This document shows, piece by piece, positions 47,496-58,698 of a stretch of DNA of 64,000 bases (positions are counted from its first letter, which is position 1; each line of letters begins with the position of its first letter). The notes under the pieces were generated by a model, which made no database searches, was not told the DNA's origin, and saw nothing but the letters and a program-made list of their open reading frames with translations. Both the position numbers and the translations under genes were made by a program. The DNA is taken from NCBI RefSeq assembly GCF_029961185.1, contig NZ_JASBQQ010000012.1, forward strand, positions 53,287 through 117,286, given 5' to 3'. The stretch is from Albidovulum aestuarii. GTDB taxonomy: Bacteria; Pseudomonadota; Alphaproteobacteria; Rhodobacterales; Rhodobacteraceae.

Positions 47496-47528
47496 ACGCG
47501 CCCTCTCCAAAGGGCGCGTTTGTTTTTT
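47496..47528 (+). terminator. Intrinsic terminator after the DUF6280-like gene
   Basis: A 9-base perfect stem (acgcgccct / agggcgcgt) with a 6-base loop is followed by ttgtttttt on the plus strand, 27 bases after the stop at 47469. Confidence 0.9.
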
Positions 47529-47614
47529 GGGGACCGTGGAAAGACGCTAGATTATTGGCACTGTGCCCGGTCCCTTCGCAGATTTCCGCAAGGTGTCGAT
47601 GTCACCGGTTCTGA

Positions 47615-49273
47615 TCAGAATGAGTCGACCAGAAGCCGGGCAACGGTCTGCTGAGTAAGATAGCCGGTAACCGGTAGCTTCCGCGCCTGTTGATAGCGGC
47701 GTAGCGCACGGCGGGTATCATCGTCGAATACGCCGTCCGCCTTGCCCGGTTTCAAACCCAGCGCGGCCAGACGCTGTTCAATCAGTGACCGCATCACTCC
47801 ATTCAACCCCAGCGCCTGTTCGGTTCGTTCGGCCTGCTGGCGTGCGGCTTCCTCTTCGGCATCTCGTCCCTGATCGGCGAGCATCAGCCGCGCCTCTTCA
47901 GCGAAAGCGCCCTGCGGATACGCGTTCAAGTAGTCCCGGAACGCTTCGGGTGTATTGCTGCGAACCGCAAAATCCCAAGCCGCACGATCGGCGGCAGCGG
48001 CCTGCTCCCGCCGCGCGTCGTCGTAAACTTTCAGCCGCTCGTGGGCCAATTCAGCAAACAGACCATCTGGGTATCGTTTGAGATAAGCGCGAAGGCCCGC
48101 CTCGTCGCCGGCAGCGCCAGTCTGGTCCCAATACAGCCGATCCAGTCTTTCCTGTTCAGCTTGCCGGGCGGCGGCCTCTGCCTCCAGTTCGGCTGCGCGG
48201 GTTTCGGCCTGGGCGGCGAGGGCCGCCATCTGTGGCGCGGTGATATAGCCGGTTACCGCATGACCGTTCCGCCGTTGCCAGGTTCCGATTGCGTTGCGTG
48301 ATCCGGGGCCGAACAGACCGTCGATCCCCCTCGGATCTATGTCGAGGATCGAAAGGTCGCGCTGAATCTGGCGACGTTGGTCACGAGATAGCCGCAGAGC
48401 ATCCTCGGCCGCCCGCGCCTGCGCTACGGGATCATCCGCTTCGGCGATCGCCCGCCGAGCCGCGTCCGCGAATATGCCGTCAGGATACCGGCGCAGATAG
48501 GATTCATAGACCAGTTTTGTGTCAATCTCCCGGGTCGCTTGCCAAAGCTCGCGTTCCACCGTCAGGTCTGTTTCCGCCGCAGTCGTTATACCCGTCGGTG
48601 ACGGTGGACCCGCGGCGTCAGCCAGAGGCAGAAATGGTGCCACATTTCCAAGATATCCGTCCACGTGCAGGCCGCGTGCGCGATTGGCCAGATCGGCAAG
48701 TGTCGGGCCACGGCTGGCAACGGCTTCTGTCGCGAACTCCGCGATATCGTCGGCATCCCCGCTGACGACCGTGACACCCTGCGGAATGTCGAGTGTGCCG
48801 ATACCTGGTGTCAGCCCACGCCCCGGATCGATCCGCCGGTCTTCGGTTCCAAGCAGCACCAAGGCATTGCCGGGGCGTTCTGCCGCTAGCGCGAGAATCG
48901 TTGATAAGGGTAGCCCTGTCTTGTCGACACCGGCCAGACCCGGACGCTGTGCCTCGGTGCCAAGAAACCAGGTTTCACCGGCAGCGTGCACGAAATGCCC
49001 GGTCAGTAGGATCACGGTCCCACCCGGGCCGGTGGTGTCGCCGTAATGTTCGATCAGGAGGGCTCGCATCGCCTCGGTCGCAAGGTCGCTGCCCTTGCGT
49101 ATGACAAGTCCGGCCTCCTCAAGCGCAACCGCAGCGTCCAGCGCGTCATCGGCTGCCGAAATGTCCGACGCATTTCTGTAGTTCTCGTTCCCGATCACAA
49201 GGGCCGCATCCTGAGCCCAGACCGGTGAAGTTACCAAAAACGCAGTGCAGAGAAGGAACGGTTTGGAACCCAT
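47615..49273 (-). CDS. Caspase-fold/peptidoglycan-binding protein, catalytic Cys absent
   Basis: This is a 552-residue exported protein with signal peptide MGSKPFLLCTAFLVTSPVWA. Residues 22-230 are a caspase p20-like domain (DAALVIGNENYRNASDISAA, TVILLTGHFVHAAG with the His). The strand that should end in the DxC motif reads NALVLLGTEDRRIDPG, so the catalytic cysteine is missing. Coiled-coil and TPR-like helices span 250-450. Two peptidoglycan-binding-1-like modules lie near residues 300-355 (IDGLFGPGSRNAIGTWQRRN) and 490-548 (KADGVFDDDTRRALRRYQQA). It is probably a non-proteolytic cell-envelope binding protein. Confidence 0.82.
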   Translation of the reverse strand: MGSKPFLLCTAFLVTSPVWAQDAALVIGNENYRNASDISAADDALDAAVALEEAGLVIRKGSDLATEAMRALLIEHYGDTTGPGGTVILLTGHFVHAAGETWFLGTEAQRPGLAGVDKTGLPLSTILALAAERPGNALVLLGTEDRRIDPGRGLTPGIGTLDIPQGVTVVSGDADDIAEFATEAVASRGPTLADLANRARGLHVDGYLGNVAPFLPLADAAGPPSPTGITTAAETDLTVERELWQATREIDTKLVYESYLRRYPDGIFADAARRAIAEADDPVAQARAAEDALRLSRDQRRQIQRDLSILDIDPRGIDGLFGPGSRNAIGTWQRRNGHAVTGYITAPQMAALAAQAETRAAELEAEAAARQAEQERLDRLYWDQTGAAGDEAGLRAYLKRYPDGLFAELAHERLKVYDDARREQAAAADRAAWDFAVRSNTPEAFRDYLNAYPQGAFAEEARLMLADQGRDAEEEAARQQAERTEQALGLNGVMRSLIEQRLAALGLKPGKADGVFDDDTRRALRRYQQARKLPVTGYLTQQTVARLLVDSF

Positions 49274-49369
49274 GAGATGTCTCCCCTATTTACCGGGCGA
49301 GTTTAGCCTTTTGAGTTCAGTTATCCGATCACAGGTCTTCAGGAGGGATAATAACGCTCGGCAGAAATA

Positions 49370-50245
49370 CTAACGAGTTGGAACGGGAACCTCACCGCGG
49401 TAGTCGTAAAAACCCCGGCCTGTCTTGCGTCCGAGCCACCCCGCCTCGACATATTTCGTCAGAAGCGGGCAGGGGCGGTATTTCGTATCCGCCAGTCCTT
49501 CATGCAGCACGTTCATGATCGCGAGGCAGGTGTCGAGCCCGATGAAATCGGCCAGTTCAAGCGGACCCATCGGATGGTTTGCGCCAAGCTTCAGGCTCTC
49601 GTCGATTGATTTCACGTTGCCGACGCCTTCGTAAAGCGTATAGACCGCCTCGTTGATCATCGGCATCAGGATGCGGTTGACGATGAAGGCGGGGAAATCC
49701 TCGGCCGATGCCGCGGTCTTGCCAAGCTTTTCGACCACCTTCACCAGCGTCTGGTAGGTCACCTCGTCGGTGGCGATCCCCCGGATAAGCTCCACAAGCT
49801 GCATCACCGGCACGGGGTTCATGAAGTGAAACCCCATGAACTTCTCAGGCCGATCGGTGCGTGAGGCAAGGCGCGTTATGGAGATCGAGGAGGTGTTCGA
49901 GGTCAGGATCGTCTCTGGTTTCAGATGCGGCAGGAGGTCCTCGAAGATCGCCTGCTTGACCGTCTCGCGTTCGGTCGCGGCCTCAATCACAAGATCGGTC
50001 TTGCCAAGATCGGCCAGCTTCAGCGTCGTCCTGATCCGGCCCATGGCCGCTTTCTTGTCCGCTGCACTGATTTTGTCGCGGCTGACCTGACGCTCCATGT
50101 TGCGGTCGACCAGCGCCACCGCCTTGTCGAGCGCCTCCTGGCTGACATCGGTCATCAGCACGTCGAAACCGGCCAATGCAAAAACATGGGCAATGCCGTT
50201 GCCCATCTGACCCGCGCCGACAATGCCAACTGATGTCACATCCAT
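49370..50245 (-). CDS. 3-hydroxybutyryl-CoA dehydrogenase
   Basis: This is a 291-residue enzyme. ATG 50245 is chosen because the NAD-binding motif VGIVGAGQMGNGIAHVFALA follows directly. Catalytic His/Glu motifs are FMGFHFMNPVPVMQLVELIR and the Glu in IEAATERETVKQAIF. The C-terminal domain has IVNRILMPMINEAVYTLYEG and NHPMGPLELADFIGLDTCLA. It interconverts 3-hydroxybutyryl-CoA and acetoacetyl-CoA for butyrate or beta-oxidation metabolism. It lies close to etfBA, which takes electrons from acyl-CoA dehydrogenases. Confidence 0.93.
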   Translation of the reverse strand: MDVTSVGIVGAGQMGNGIAHVFALAGFDVLMTDVSQEALDKAVALVDRNMERQVSRDKISAADKKAAMGRIRTTLKLADLGKTDLVIEAATERETVKQAIFEDLLPHLKPETILTSNTSSISITRLASRTDRPEKFMGFHFMNPVPVMQLVELIRGIATDEVTYQTLVKVVEKLGKTAASAEDFPAFIVNRILMPMINEAVYTLYEGVGNVKSIDESLKLGANHPMGPLELADFIGLDTCLAIMNVLHEGLADTKYRPCPLLTKYVEAGWLGRKTGRGFYDYRGEVPVPTR

Positions 50246-50408
50246 TGCCCGATCCTCATTCTGCTGTTGCGCATGACCATAGGCACCCCTGCGCGCCGGG
50301 TGCAAGGCATAAGCAGGCGACCGGACCGTTCGAATTGTAGGTTTAGGCTTTTGGCAAGAATCCTGCCGCAGATTCGTCCTCGGGTGAATATCAAGAAGGG
50401 TGGGATCA

Positions 50409-51233
50409 ATGGCCTACGAATATGCCAGTGAAGGATCGCTGGACTACTTTCCTTGCCGTTATGGGCAGTCAAAGCTTTTGTTCCGGGGGCCGCGGCGCAG
50501 GCTCGAAGGCGCTTATGCCGCTGTGCTTGGCGGGACTGAGACTTATGGCAAGTTTGTCGTGGAGCCTTTCCCGACATTGCTGGAAGGCATGTTGGACCTC
50601 GCGGTGGTGAATTTCGGCTACATGAATGCCGGGGCCGATGTCTTCGCGAACGAACCTGTGATCGTCGACGCCTGCTCCCGGGCGAAAGTGACGGTGATCC
50701 AGCTTATGGGCGCGCAGAACATGTCAAACCGGTTCTATGCAGTCCATCCGCGTCGGAATGACCGGTTTCTGCGTGCGTCGAACCTGATGAAGACGGTATT
50801 CCGTGAGGTGGACTTTACCGAATTCCATTTCACCCGGCACATGCTCTCGGCGTTGAAGGCGGTGTCGGAAGAGAAGTTCGCACTGGTCGAAGACGAGTTG
50901 AAATCCGCCTGGACAGCGCGCATGCGGACTCTGGTGCAGAAGATCGAAGGCAAGACGGTGCTGCTCTGGATATCCGGGACAAGGCAGGACGGACATGACG
51001 ATCTCGGGCCGGAACCGCTGATGGTCGATGAGGAGATGGTGGCGGCAATCCGTCCTTTTGCCACGGAACTCGTTCATGTCACGCCAAGTTCTGCCGCGCG
51101 CAACTCCGGCACCGCGGGCATGCGATTTGCGCCGCTTGAAGAACCGGCGGCCTTAGTTATGCCCGGACCCAGGGTGCATCAAGAAGTGGCGGAGGCACTG
51201 GCACCTGTGCTGAAGCGGGTTCTGAAGGCTTGA
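50409..51233 (+). CDS. DUF6473-like hypothetical protein
   Basis: This is a 274-residue protein. ATG 50409 is preferred to GTG 50400, with gaagggtggg upstream. It begins AYEYASEGSLDYFPCRYGQS and contains LGGTETYGKFVVEPFPTLLE, NFGYMNAGADVFANEPVIVD and QNMSNRFYAVHPRRNDRFLR. The pattern matches a family I recall as DUF6473 in Rhodobacterales, proposed to resemble sugar or GDSL-type enzymes, but no catalytic residue can be assigned. It converges on etfA with a terminator between. Confidence 0.75.
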   Translation: MAYEYASEGSLDYFPCRYGQSKLLFRGPRRRLEGAYAAVLGGTETYGKFVVEPFPTLLEGMLDLAVVNFGYMNAGADVFANEPVIVDACSRAKVTVIQLMGAQNMSNRFYAVHPRRNDRFLRASNLMKTVFREVDFTEFHFTRHMLSALKAVSEEKFALVEDELKSAWTARMRTLVQKIEGKTVLLWISGTRQDGHDDLGPEPLMVDEEMVAAIRPFATELVHVTPSSAARNSGTAGMRFAPLEEPAALVMPGPRVHQEVAEALAPVLKRVLKA

Positions 51234-51241
51234 AGGTGGCG

Positions 51242-51273
51242 GAAAAAGAAAAGGCCCGCTGATCAGCGGGCCT
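51242..51273 (-). terminator. Intrinsic terminator of the etfBA operon
   Basis: A perfect 9-base stem (aggcccgct / agcgggcct) with a gatc loop is followed on the minus strand by the T-rich run complementary to gaaaaagaaaa (51242-51251). It lies 23 bases after the etfA stop. Confidence 0.9.
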
Positions 51274-51295
51274 ATTCGGATCGATGTCAAGCTGC

Positions 51296-52222
51296 TCAGA
51301 GCTTGTCGGTCAGTTCCGGTACAGCGGCGAAGAGGTCGGCGACGAGGCCGTAATCGGCGACCTGGAAGATCGGTGCCTCTTCGTCCTTATTGATCGCGAC
51401 GATGACCTTGCTGTCCTTCATACCCGCGAGGTGCTGGATCGCGCCCGAAATGCCGATGGCGACATAAAGCTGCGGGGCGACGACCTTGCCGGTCTGACCG
51501 ACCTGCCAGTCGTTCGGGGCATAGCCCGAGTCCACTGCCGCGCGCGAGGCACCGACAGCCGCGCCGAGCTTGTCGGCGAGCTTCTCGATCAGAGCGAAGT
51601 CAGCCTGCGAACCGACGCCGCGGCCGCCCGAGACGACGATCCCGGCCGAGGTCAGTTCCGGACGGTCGCTGGCCGCGACCTTGTCCTCGACCCATTCCGA
51701 AAGGCCCGGATTGGCGGCGGCACCGATGGTTTCGACCGAAGCCGAACCGCCCTGACCGGCCGGGTCGAAGGTCGAAGTGCGGATCGAAACCACTTTCTTC
51801 GCATCCGAGGACTTCACCGTCTGGATGGCGTTGCCGGCATAGATCGGCCGTTCGAACGTGTCGGCATCGACGACGCCCGAGACGTCCGAGATGACCATCA
51901 CGTCGAGAAGAGCCGCGACGCGCGGCAGTACGTTCTTCGCATCCGTCGTCGCCGGGGCGACGATGTGCGAATAATCACCGGCAAGCGAGGCGATCAGCGC
52001 AGCGGTCGGTTCAGCCAGACGATGGCCGAGCGAGGCGTCCTCGGCGCAGAGCACCTTCTTCACGCCGTCGAGTTTTGCTGCTTCCGCAGCCGCATCGGCG
52101 GCCTTGGCACCGGCACAAAGCACGGTCACGTCACCGAGCATCTTGGCGGCGGTGAGCGCTTTTGCGGTGGCATCGACGGAAAGCTGGCCGTCGGTCACTT
52201 CACCCAGGAGAAGAACAGCCAT
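51296..52222 (-). CDS. etfA: Electron transfer flavoprotein subunit alpha
   Basis: This is a 308-residue FAD-binding subunit. The N-terminal domain begins [20 protein letters not shown]. The C-terminal FAD domain has [60 protein letters not shown] and [20 protein letters not shown]. With EtfB it carries electrons from acyl-CoA and other dehydrogenases to ETF-ubiquinone oxidoreductase. Its ATG shares bases with the etfB stop (52220-52224), a standard coupled order etfB-etfA. Confidence 0.95.
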   Translation of the reverse strand: MAVLLLGEVTDGQLSVDATAKALTAAKMLGDVTVLCAGAKAADAAAEAAKLDGVKKVLCAEDASLGHRLAEPTAALIASLAGDYSHIVAPATTDAKNVLPRVAALLDVMVISDVSGVVDADTFERPIYAGNAIQTVKSSDAKKVVSIRTSTFDPAGQGGSASVETIGAAANPGLSEWVEDKVAASDRPELTSAGIVVSGGRGVGSQADFALIEKLADKLGAAVGASRAAVDSGYAPNDWQVGQTGKVVAPQLYVAIGISGAIQHLAGMKDSKVIVAINKDEEAPIFQVADYGLVADLFAAVPELTDKL

Positions 52223-52983
52223 CAGATCACCCCCGCTTCGTCTTTGAGTTTCTGGATCAGCTCGTCGACCGAGCCCACTTTGACGCCGGCCTTGCGGCCC
52301 GCCGGTTCCGTCGTCTTGACGATGGTCAGGCGCGGAGAGACATCGACGCCGTAATCGGCGGCGGTTTTCTCTTCCAAGGGCTTCTTCTTCGCCTTCATGA
52401 TGTTCGGCAGCGAAGCGTAGCGGGGTTCGTTCAGGCGCAGGTCGACGGTCACGATGGCGGGCATTTTGACCTTGATCGTCTGCAGACCACCATCGACTTC
52501 ACGGGTCACGACGGCGCTGTCGCCTTCCAGCTTCAGTTCAGATGCGAAAGCCGCCTGCGACCAGCCGAGAAGCGCCGACAGCATCTGGCCGGTGGCGTTC
52601 ATGTCATTGTCGATCGCCTGCTTGCCGCAGAGCACGATACCCGGGCCTTCGGCCTCGACCACGGCTTTCAGCAGCTTGGCGACGGCCAGCGGTTCGATAT
52701 CAGTATGAACGTCGTCGGCCGCCTCGATCAGAATCGCACGGTCGGCACCCATTGCCAGCGCGGTACGCAGCGTTTCCTGCGCCTGTTTGACGCCGATGGA
52801 GATTACGATGATCTCTTCGGCCTCACCGCGTTCCTTGATACGGATCGCCTCTTCGACGGCAATCTCGTCGAACGGGTTCATCGACATTTTTACGTTGGCG
52901 AGATCGACACCCGATCCGTCCGCTTTCACGCGAACCTTCACGTTGTAGTCGATCACCCGCTTGACAGGCACGAGTACCTTCAT
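52222..52983 (-). CDS. etfB: Electron transfer flavoprotein subunit beta
   Basis: This is a 253-residue protein. ATG 52983 gives the invariant start [20 protein letters not shown]. Further motifs are [51 protein letters not shown] and the AMP-binding-type segment. It pairs with etfA, which starts at its stop codon. The preceding 198 bases to the divergent VOC-family gene hold its promoter. The 43-residue in-frame extension upstream of this ATG is not homologous and was left out. Confidence 0.95.
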   Translation of the reverse strand: MKVLVPVKRVIDYNVKVRVKADGSGVDLANVKMSMNPFDEIAVEEAIRIKERGEAEEIIVISIGVKQAQETLRTALAMGADRAILIEAADDVHTDIEPLAVAKLLKAVVEAEGPGIVLCGKQAIDNDMNATGQMLSALLGWSQAAFASELKLEGDSAVVTREVDGGLQTIKVKMPAIVTVDLRLNEPRYASLPNIMKAKKKPLEEKTAADYGVDVSPRLTIVKTTEPAGRKAGVKVGSVDELIQKLKDEAGVI

Positions 52984-53181
52984 GGGCTTGATCTCCCTTA
53001 ATACCGAAGCCGCCCGCGCTCGGGCGGCAAGAAAAGCTCCCGGACGTCCCTTACCGGTTCTGCGGCTGCGAAAACAGTGTAAAATCGACGCGCTTTGTCG
53101 CATCGACGCCACGTTTTGATGGACGGTGCCTCAGACGCATTCGCGCGAGAGAATTACGGGACCGTTTAAGGGAGGATTGTC

Positions 53182-53541
53182 GTGGAGAAGGTAACCGGGA
53201 TAGGTGGGGTCTTTTTTCGAGCCAGGGACCCTGAGGCGCTCAAGGCATGGTACCAGGACCACTTGGGAATCAATCCTGCGCCGACCGATATGAAGATGCA
53301 GCCCTGGCGCAGCGATGAAGGGGTGGTGGTTTTTGCCCCGTTCGCGGTCGACACGGACTATTTTTCGGCCGAAAAGACATTCATGCTGAATTTCCGGGTG
53401 GCCAATCTTGACCGGATGCTTGCCCAGCTTCGCGATGCGGGGATCGCGGTCAGCCATGAACTGGCCATGGACGGCATCGGACGGTTCGCCCGCATTCACG
53501 ACCCGGAGGGCAATCCTGTCGAATTGTGGGAACCGGCTTAG
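53182..53541 (+). CDS. VOC/glyoxalase-fold small protein
   Basis: This is a 119-residue protein starting at GTG 53182, with ggagg 7 bases upstream. It has one betaalphabetabetabeta-type VOC module pair: GIGGVFFRARDPEALKAWYQ, DHLGINPAPTDMKM, VVVFAPFAVDTDYF, and FARIHDPEGNPVELWEPA. The C-terminal Glu (VELWE) is the usual metal ligand, and a His in the first module is not evident. Members include glyoxalase, dioxygenase and resistance proteins. No specific function can be assigned. Confidence 0.85.
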   Translation: MEKVTGIGGVFFRARDPEALKAWYQDHLGINPAPTDMKMQPWRSDEGVVVFAPFAVDTDYFSAEKTFMLNFRVANLDRMLAQLRDAGIAVSHELAMDGIGRFARIHDPEGNPVELWEPA

Positions 53542-54110
53542 CGGTTCGCGCCGGGCACCCACAGGACATCGGCCCGACCCTCGTCATTCGCGATGCGGGC
53601 CGCGACGAAGAACCAGTCCGAGAGGCGGTTGAGATACATCACTGCCGCCGTGTTCACCGGTTCCATACCAGCAAGTTCCACGGCCATGCGCTCTGCCCGG
53701 CGCGAGACGGTGCGGGCGAGGTGGAGATGGGCGGCCAAAGATGAGCCGCCGGGCAGGATGAAGCTGCGCAGTGGCTCCAGTTTCGCATTCATCGCGTCGA
53801 TTTCACGCTCAAGCCGGGCAACCTGGCTGTCGGCTATCCGCAGAACCGGATAGCCCGCTTCGCCATCCTTCTCCATTTCGGGGCGGCAGAGGTCCGCGCC
53901 GAGGTCGAAGAGGTCGTTCTGGATACGGGTAAGGGCTGCGTCCATCTCACCGGTCGCGTGCAGCCGGGCGAGGCCGAGGACGGAATTGGTTTCATCCACC
54001 GTGCCATAGGCTGCGACCCGCATCGAATGCTTGGCGACACGGCTGCCATCGCCAAGCGCGGTTTCGCCCTTGTCGCCGGTCTTCGTATAGATCTTGTTCA
54101 GAACGACCAT
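53538..54110 (-). CDS. Cob(I)yrinic acid a,c-diamide/cob(I)alamin adenosyltransferase (PduO type)
   Basis: This is a 190-residue trimeric adenosyltransferase. Family motifs are KIYTKTGDKGETALGDGSRV (ATP-binding N-terminus), YGTVDETNSVLGLA, LFDLGADLCRP, SFILPGGSSLAAHLHLARTV and RRAERMAV. It attaches the 5'-deoxyadenosyl group to cobalamin. It overlaps the VOC gene's 3' end tail to tail by 4 bases and is directly followed upstream by the small twin-helix protein gene. Confidence 0.93.
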   Translation of the reverse strand: MVVLNKIYTKTGDKGETALGDGSRVAKHSMRVAAYGTVDETNSVLGLARLHATGEMDAALTRIQNDLFDLGADLCRPEMEKDGEAGYPVLRIADSQVARLEREIDAMNAKLEPLRSFILPGGSSLAAHLHLARTVSRRAERMAVELAGMEPVNTAAVMYLNRLSDWFFVAARIANDEGRADVLWVPGANR

Positions 54111-54320
54111 TCAGAGACCTCCCCGCCCCGACAGAAAGACGAAGAGCAGAATCAGCACCACCGCCACCGCCTGTGCGATGATCCGGTAGCGCATGATCCG
54201 GTTGGCGTGCTTGCGGTTGAAATCGCCGCCCTTGGCGAAACCGCCGATGCCGATCATCAGGATGATCAGCACCACGAAGCAGGCACCTGCCGCAACAAGG
54301 AATAGGGGATCGTTGGCCAT
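54111..54320 (-). CDS. Small twin-transmembrane-helix protein
   Basis: This is a 69-residue membrane protein. ATG 54320 (MANDPLFLVAAGAC) has ggagg 5 bases upstream; a GTG two codons earlier overlaps that site and is less likely. Helix 1 is LFLVAAGACFVVLIILMIGI and helix 2 IIAQAVAVVLILLFVFL, joined by a basic loop (FNRKHANRIMRYR). The stop lies directly before the adenosyltransferase start. I know this as a small alphaproteobacterial twin-helix family of unknown role. It is co-transcribed with the adenosyltransferase gene. Confidence 0.82.
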   Translation of the reverse strand: MANDPLFLVAAGACFVVLIILMIGIGGFAKGGDFNRKHANRIMRYRIIAQAVAVVLILLFVFLSGRGGL

Positions 54321-54396
54321 ACGCACCTCCGGTTGGACGCTTTTTACTCCGCGCGGGTTCCGGATACCAGCGGCGAGGATGCGGCGCCCGGTCGCG

Positions 54397-55227
54397 TCAA
54401 CTGCGCCCGGTCAACCACAGAAGCGTTCGTGTAGGAAGCAAGCGCCGCGCCGCATTCATCAGATAGGTCGGCGTCGTCACGAAATAGCGTGGTGCAGGGT
54501 TCGCCGTCTCCAAAGCCCGGATCAGTTTTGCGGTCACTGCCGAGGCGGGCAATTCGAACCGGTCGGGTTTGGTTTTGTTCTTGTAAAGTCGCAGGAGAAG
54601 CGAGTTCCGGTATTGCTCAGCGCGCGGCGAATTTTCCCAGTCGATCCAGCGTTCGAAATGCGGGATCGAATTGACGCGGATGCGACTGGTGATTGGTCCC
54701 GGCTGGATCAGGATCACATGGATCGGCGTGTCGGCCATTTCCAGCCGGAAGCATTCGGTCAGCCCTTCGAGTGCGTATTTTGTCGCCACGTAGGCGCCGC
54801 GCCAACGCATCGGCACAAAGCCGAGAACGGAGGAACAATTGACGATCCGTCCATGCCCCTGCTTGCGCATAACCGGCACGATCCGTCGGGTGAGTTCGTG
54901 ATAGCCAAAAAGGTTCGTCTCGAAGATTTCTCGCAATGCGCCGGTCGGCAAGTCCTCCACTGCGCCGGGGCAGCCATAGGCGCCGTTGTTGAAAACCGCG
55001 TCCAGCGTGCCCCCGGTGCGGTTCAGCGCCTCGTTCAATGCACGTTCGATGGTCGCCTCGTCAGTGTAGTCGAGCAGGAAGCTTTCAAGCCCCTCCCCGC
55101 GCAACCGCTCGCAATCCTCTTCCTTCCGACAGGTCGCAAAAACACGCCAGCCCGCGCGCTTCAACCCATGGGCCGCGTCGTAGCCGATGCCAGAGGAACA
55201 GCCGGTGATAAGTATGGATCGCGTCAT
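54397..55227 (-). CDS. SDR family NAD(P)-dependent oxidoreductase
   Basis: This is a 276-residue short-chain dehydrogenase. The cofactor motif is SILITGCSSGIGYDAAHGLK (TGxxxGIG) at residues 4-14. The active-site Tyr-Lys pair is in AYVATKYALEGLTECFRLEM near residue 155. The NNGAYG motif is VFNNGAYGCPGAVEDL. After the catalytic domain, residues 200-276 form a C-terminal extension. The family acts on alcohols, ketones or sugars; the substrate is unknown. It is on the same strand as, but separated by 70 bases from, the twin-helix gene. Confidence 0.9.
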   Translation of the reverse strand: MTRSILITGCSSGIGYDAAHGLKRAGWRVFATCRKEEDCERLRGEGLESFLLDYTDEATIERALNEALNRTGGTLDAVFNNGAYGCPGAVEDLPTGALREIFETNLFGYHELTRRIVPVMRKQGHGRIVNCSSVLGFVPMRWRGAYVATKYALEGLTECFRLEMADTPIHVILIQPGPITSRIRVNSIPHFERWIDWENSPRAEQYRNSLLLRLYKNKTKPDRFELPASAVTAKLIRALETANPAPRYFVTTPTYLMNAARRLLPTRTLLWLTGRS

Positions 55228-55323
55228 GGTGCCTGCCTTTCGACCGCCTGGCTAGCGTCTCCGGACCCATGGTGCAACGCAGTTCATGCAGTCCGGCAGG
55301 CTCACCCTGGCAGCCGTAGCAAT

Positions 55324-55944
55324 TCAGTTGTCCACGGGGACCAGAAATCGGCGTGCGACATAGCCTTCAAGCGCGGGCTCAGCCGCGCGGATCAGAAGCC
55401 AATCTGAAAGGCCCGACTCAATGACAGCGACGATGGTTCCGCGCGCAATTGCTCCGATAGCGGTATCGTTTGCACTTGGACCTCTGCGCACATTCAACCG
55501 GTTGGCCGTCACCTTCCAAAGTGGGCCGCCTATGTCAGGCGTGCCGGTCGCTGCCGGCTCCTGAACCGGCGGTCTGATCCGGTTTTCTGCGGCAAAAACG
55601 GAAACCGGGTCGGCAAATTTCAACCCGGTCCGTAACGCGATCAATTCGTTGGAACGAGGGGGAAGAAGTTCAGTCTTGGTGGTTTCGGGCCGCGGGGTGG
55701 TCCCTTCGACGGCCAGCAGCTGGCTTTCTGCAACGTCAGGTGACCTTGCTGCCATGCCCGGTGCATCGGTGTCTGGTGTGACGGATTCAAGCGCGAACTG
55801 ATCGGTGATGGCCGAAACAAGATTTCCGGTTTTCCTGTCAGGTGCGGGTTTGGTGTCGTCACGCGGCCCGCTACGGTCCGACAAAAGCCCAACTGCAATC
55901 AGGGCGGTCATGAGGATCAAGGAGAATTTAACAAGGCGTATCAT
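55324..55944 (-). CDS. SH3-domain secreted protein
   Basis: This is a 206-residue protein. ATG 55944 is chosen because a signal or anchor helix follows at once (MIRLVKFSLILMTALIAVGL). Residues 30-140 are low-complexity and polar. The C-terminal 65 residues are a bacterial SH3 module: WKVTANRLNVRRGPSANDTA, GAIARGTIVAVIESGLSDWL and GYVARRFLVPVDN. Such modules bind peptidoglycan or other envelope targets. No catalytic domain is present. It is transcribed with the 39-residue membrane protein on the same strand. Confidence 0.83.
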   Translation of the reverse strand: MIRLVKFSLILMTALIAVGLLSDRSGPRDDTKPAPDRKTGNLVSAITDQFALESVTPDTDAPGMAARSPDVAESQLLAVEGTTPRPETTKTELLPPRSNELIALRTGLKFADPVSVFAAENRIRPPVQEPAATGTPDIGGPLWKVTANRLNVRRGPSANDTAIGAIARGTIVAVIESGLSDWLLIRAAEPALEGYVARRFLVPVDN

Positions 55945-56010
55945 CAGGTATCCAGTATCCGGCGCGCGGCATGACAACTCGCATGAGGAACGAGTAGTTC
56001 CCGCGAGTGG

Positions 56011-56130
56011 TCAGATCGAACTGATTTCCAGGTTCGGTTGGATGGGTTGCGCCGAGGGTTCGGCGGTGGGTTGCTGTCCAACCAGATACAGGATCGCCAC
56101 AAAGCCTATGAATATTGCGAACCGTAACAT
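56011..56130 (-). CDS. 39-residue predicted membrane microprotein
   Basis: The frame from ATG 56130 encodes one hydrophobic helix (LRFAIFIGFVAILYLV) followed by a short polar Gln/Pro-rich tail ending in SSI. A strong GGAGAGG site lies 3 bases upstream, which supports translation. It sits between the SH3-protein gene and parC. Function is unknown; single-helix microproteins of this size often modify larger membrane complexes. Confidence 0.6.
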   Translation of the reverse strand: MLRFAIFIGFVAILYLVGQQPTAEPSAQPIQPNLEISSI

Positions 56131-56267
56131 GACCTCTCCAAACCAACTACCCGTTTCGGGATATCGGTTTCGTTGAAGGTGGCGGCAGGGGAAAATCTGC
56201 GCATGGCTCCCCCTTTGTGTGGAAATTCCGGCTGGACCGGATGCACCCGTCGAACTACACAACATGC

Positions 56268-58619
<2,352 letters not shown>

Positions 58620-58627
58620 GAAGTGGA

Positions 58628-58690
58628 CCGCCACGGAGGCATTGAGCCCCCACTCGGCGGATTGCCTCCGGCGGGGGTATTTTCGCAATG
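58628..58690. terminator. Inverted repeat between convergent parC and piuC
   Basis: Arms ccgcc-(ac)-ggaggca and tgcctcc-ggcgg (58628-58674) form a 12-pair stem with a 2-base bulge. It is followed by ggggtattttcgcaatgaagaa. The element resembles a short repeat I recall at many gene ends in Rhodobacterales. On the plus strand gtatttt could be a weak T tract for parC. Confidence 0.5.
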
Positions 58691-58698
58691 AAGAAGGC

